Below are positions 7,342 through 8,139 of a DNA stretch of 8,139 nt, piece after piece. Made by a program: the position numbers and the translations under genes. This DNA is from JAMCRM01 sp041685075. GTDB lineage: Bacteria; Acidobacteriota; Terriglobia; Bryobacterales; Bryobacteraceae. Within the stretch, counting starts at the first letter, position 1, and every line of letters starts with the position of its first letter. The notes beneath the pieces were generated by a model. That model ran no database searches, was not told the origin of the DNA, and saw nothing but the letters and a program-made list of their open reading frames with translations. The stretch spans positions 1 through 8,139 of the forward strand of contig JAWLGN010000249.1 of NCBI GenBank assembly GCA_041685075.1. Reading direction: 5' to 3'.

Positions 7342-8139
7342 CTACTGAGCCGGCTCCTCCCTCATGAGGCCTCTCAGGTACGCCAGGTTGCGTCGAACAT
7401 CGTCTTCAACAGAACCAGAGGGCGACGATGTCTCCAAGTTGGCGAAACCCTGGTATCCAATCTCCCGGATGGCGCGCAGCACCTCCGGGAAATCGACCTT
7501 TCCTTTTCCCAGGTAGCCTTGGTCCTTGAAGTGGATCTGGCAAATGCGGTCTTTACCCAGCCAGCGGATCTCCGCGGGCGCGTCGAAACCGCCGAGGTTG
7601 GTCGCATTTCCGACGTCGTAGTAGACGGACAGCGATTCCGAACGCGCCCGGTCCAGCAGGCGTGCGTTGTCCTGGGCCGAAAGCGTGTTCTCGATGCCCA
7701 GCACGACCCCGGCCTGTTGCGCTTCCGGGCCGAACTCGCGGAGCAGGTCGGCCACGTAACCGCGTTCGGATGGGTTTTCAATCGCGGCGGGTCCGAAGAA
7801 GGGCAACAGCAGAACCCGCGCGTTCAGGGCGCGGGCGATGGGGATCCCGTCACGCACCCACTTTTGCGCCAGCTTGTCGCTCTTGAAGTGATTCTGGTGC
7901 AACACCGAGAGCACCACGCCAGCTACTGGAATCTTGCCTCGGCGGGAGGCTTCCCGGTAGCGCGCCTGCAGTTCGGGATCGGACAAGGCGAGCGCTTCAC
8001 GGCCGCGGGCCTTGCGAAGATTTACCTCCACGCCCTCCAACCCGAGCCTGGCGGCCAGAGCAAAGGCCTCGGGCCTGCCCGCCATGCGGAGGGCGCCGTC
8101 CATGGCGCCGATGCGAATGGCCGGCCGGCTGGCCCAGGC
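7342..8139 (-). CDS. Sugar phosphate isomerase/epimerase-like TIM-barrel protein, partial (N-terminus beyond right edge)
   Basis: The frame is open to the right edge, giving 265 visible residues, and ends at TAG. An internal Met codon at 8101-8103 could be taken as the start, but the 12 codons before it are in frame and read AWASRPAIRIGA, which supplies the first beta strand of the barrel, so the real start lies outside the window. The fold is that of xylose-isomerase-like/AP-endonuclease-2 proteins: strand and helix one (IRIGA through EAFALAARLGLEGVEV), then GVVLSVLH, VLLLPFF, GIENTL, YYDVGN, QIHFKDQG and FANLET. Counting from the Met at 8103, the likely metal ligands are Glu138, Asp163, His191 and Glu224, the usual Glu/Asp/His/Glu set for a divalent metal. 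The family isomerises or epimerises sugars, keto-sugars or inositol derivatives; the exact substrate cannot be read here. The missing N-terminus might carry an export signal, so its location is open. It is the upstream partner of the TonB-dependent receptor. Confidence 0.9.
   Translation of the reverse strand, partial: AWASRPAIRIGAMDGALRMAGRPEAFALAARLGLEGVEVNLRKARGREALALSDPELQARYREASRRGKIPVAGVVLSVLHQNHFKSDKLAQKWVRDGIPIARALNARVLLLPFFGPAAIENPSERGYVADLLREFGPEAQQAGVVLGIENTLSAQDNARLLDRARSESLSVYYDVGNATNLGGFDAPAEIRWLGKDRICQIHFKDQGYLGKGKVDFPEVLRAIREIGYQGFANLETSSPSGSVEDDVRRNLAYLRGLMREEPAQ

Overview
The window is GC-rich and reads as part of an accessory carbohydrate-use region from a Gram-negative soil-type bacterium. 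The best guess is an Acidobacteriota member of the Bryobacter/Solibacter kind. This rests on one very large TonB-dependent receptor that starts with a carboxypeptidase-regulatory-like domain, a style abundant in that phylum, next to secreted beta-helix proteins and a TIM-barrel sugar isomerase-type enzyme. The taxonomic call is inference; no rRNA or marker gene is present.

Layout: (1) 1-1039, minus strand: the N-terminal 346 residues of an exported right-handed parallel beta-helix protein that runs off the left edge. (2) 1040-1240: a divergent intergenic region holding both ribosome binding sites and two short inverted repeats. (3) 1241-3181, plus strand: an exported two-domain beta-helix protein that matches the GH120 beta-xylosidase family as I remember it. 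It starts at a GTG with a strong Shine-Dalgarno. (4) 3182-3426: no convincing gene. (5) 3427-3708, plus strand: the decayed C-terminal end of a sugar-porter (XylE/AraE-type) MFS transporter, interrupted by an in-frame TGA just before the diagnostic C-terminal PETKGRSLEEIE signature. (6) 3714-3760: an intrinsic terminator read on the minus strand. (7) 3768-7310, minus strand: an 1180-residue TonB-dependent receptor. (8) 7342-8139, minus strand: a sugar phosphate isomerase/epimerase-like TIM-barrel protein whose start lies beyond the right edge.

How the parts may work together (inference): the plus-strand half looks like a hydrolase-plus-transporter unit, an exported glycosidase releasing a pentose with a sugar/proton symporter downstream that has since been lost. 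The minus-strand half looks like an isomerase followed by an outer-membrane receptor, co-transcribed and closed by the terminator. The two halves converge at about 3.7 kb. The leftmost beta-helix protein is divergent from the GH120-like gene and may share regulation with it.

No CRISPR array, transposase, tRNA, rRNA or phage gene was seen. I found no clear evidence of a wholly new system. The most informative signals are the transporter remnant and the paired, divergent beta-helix genes.
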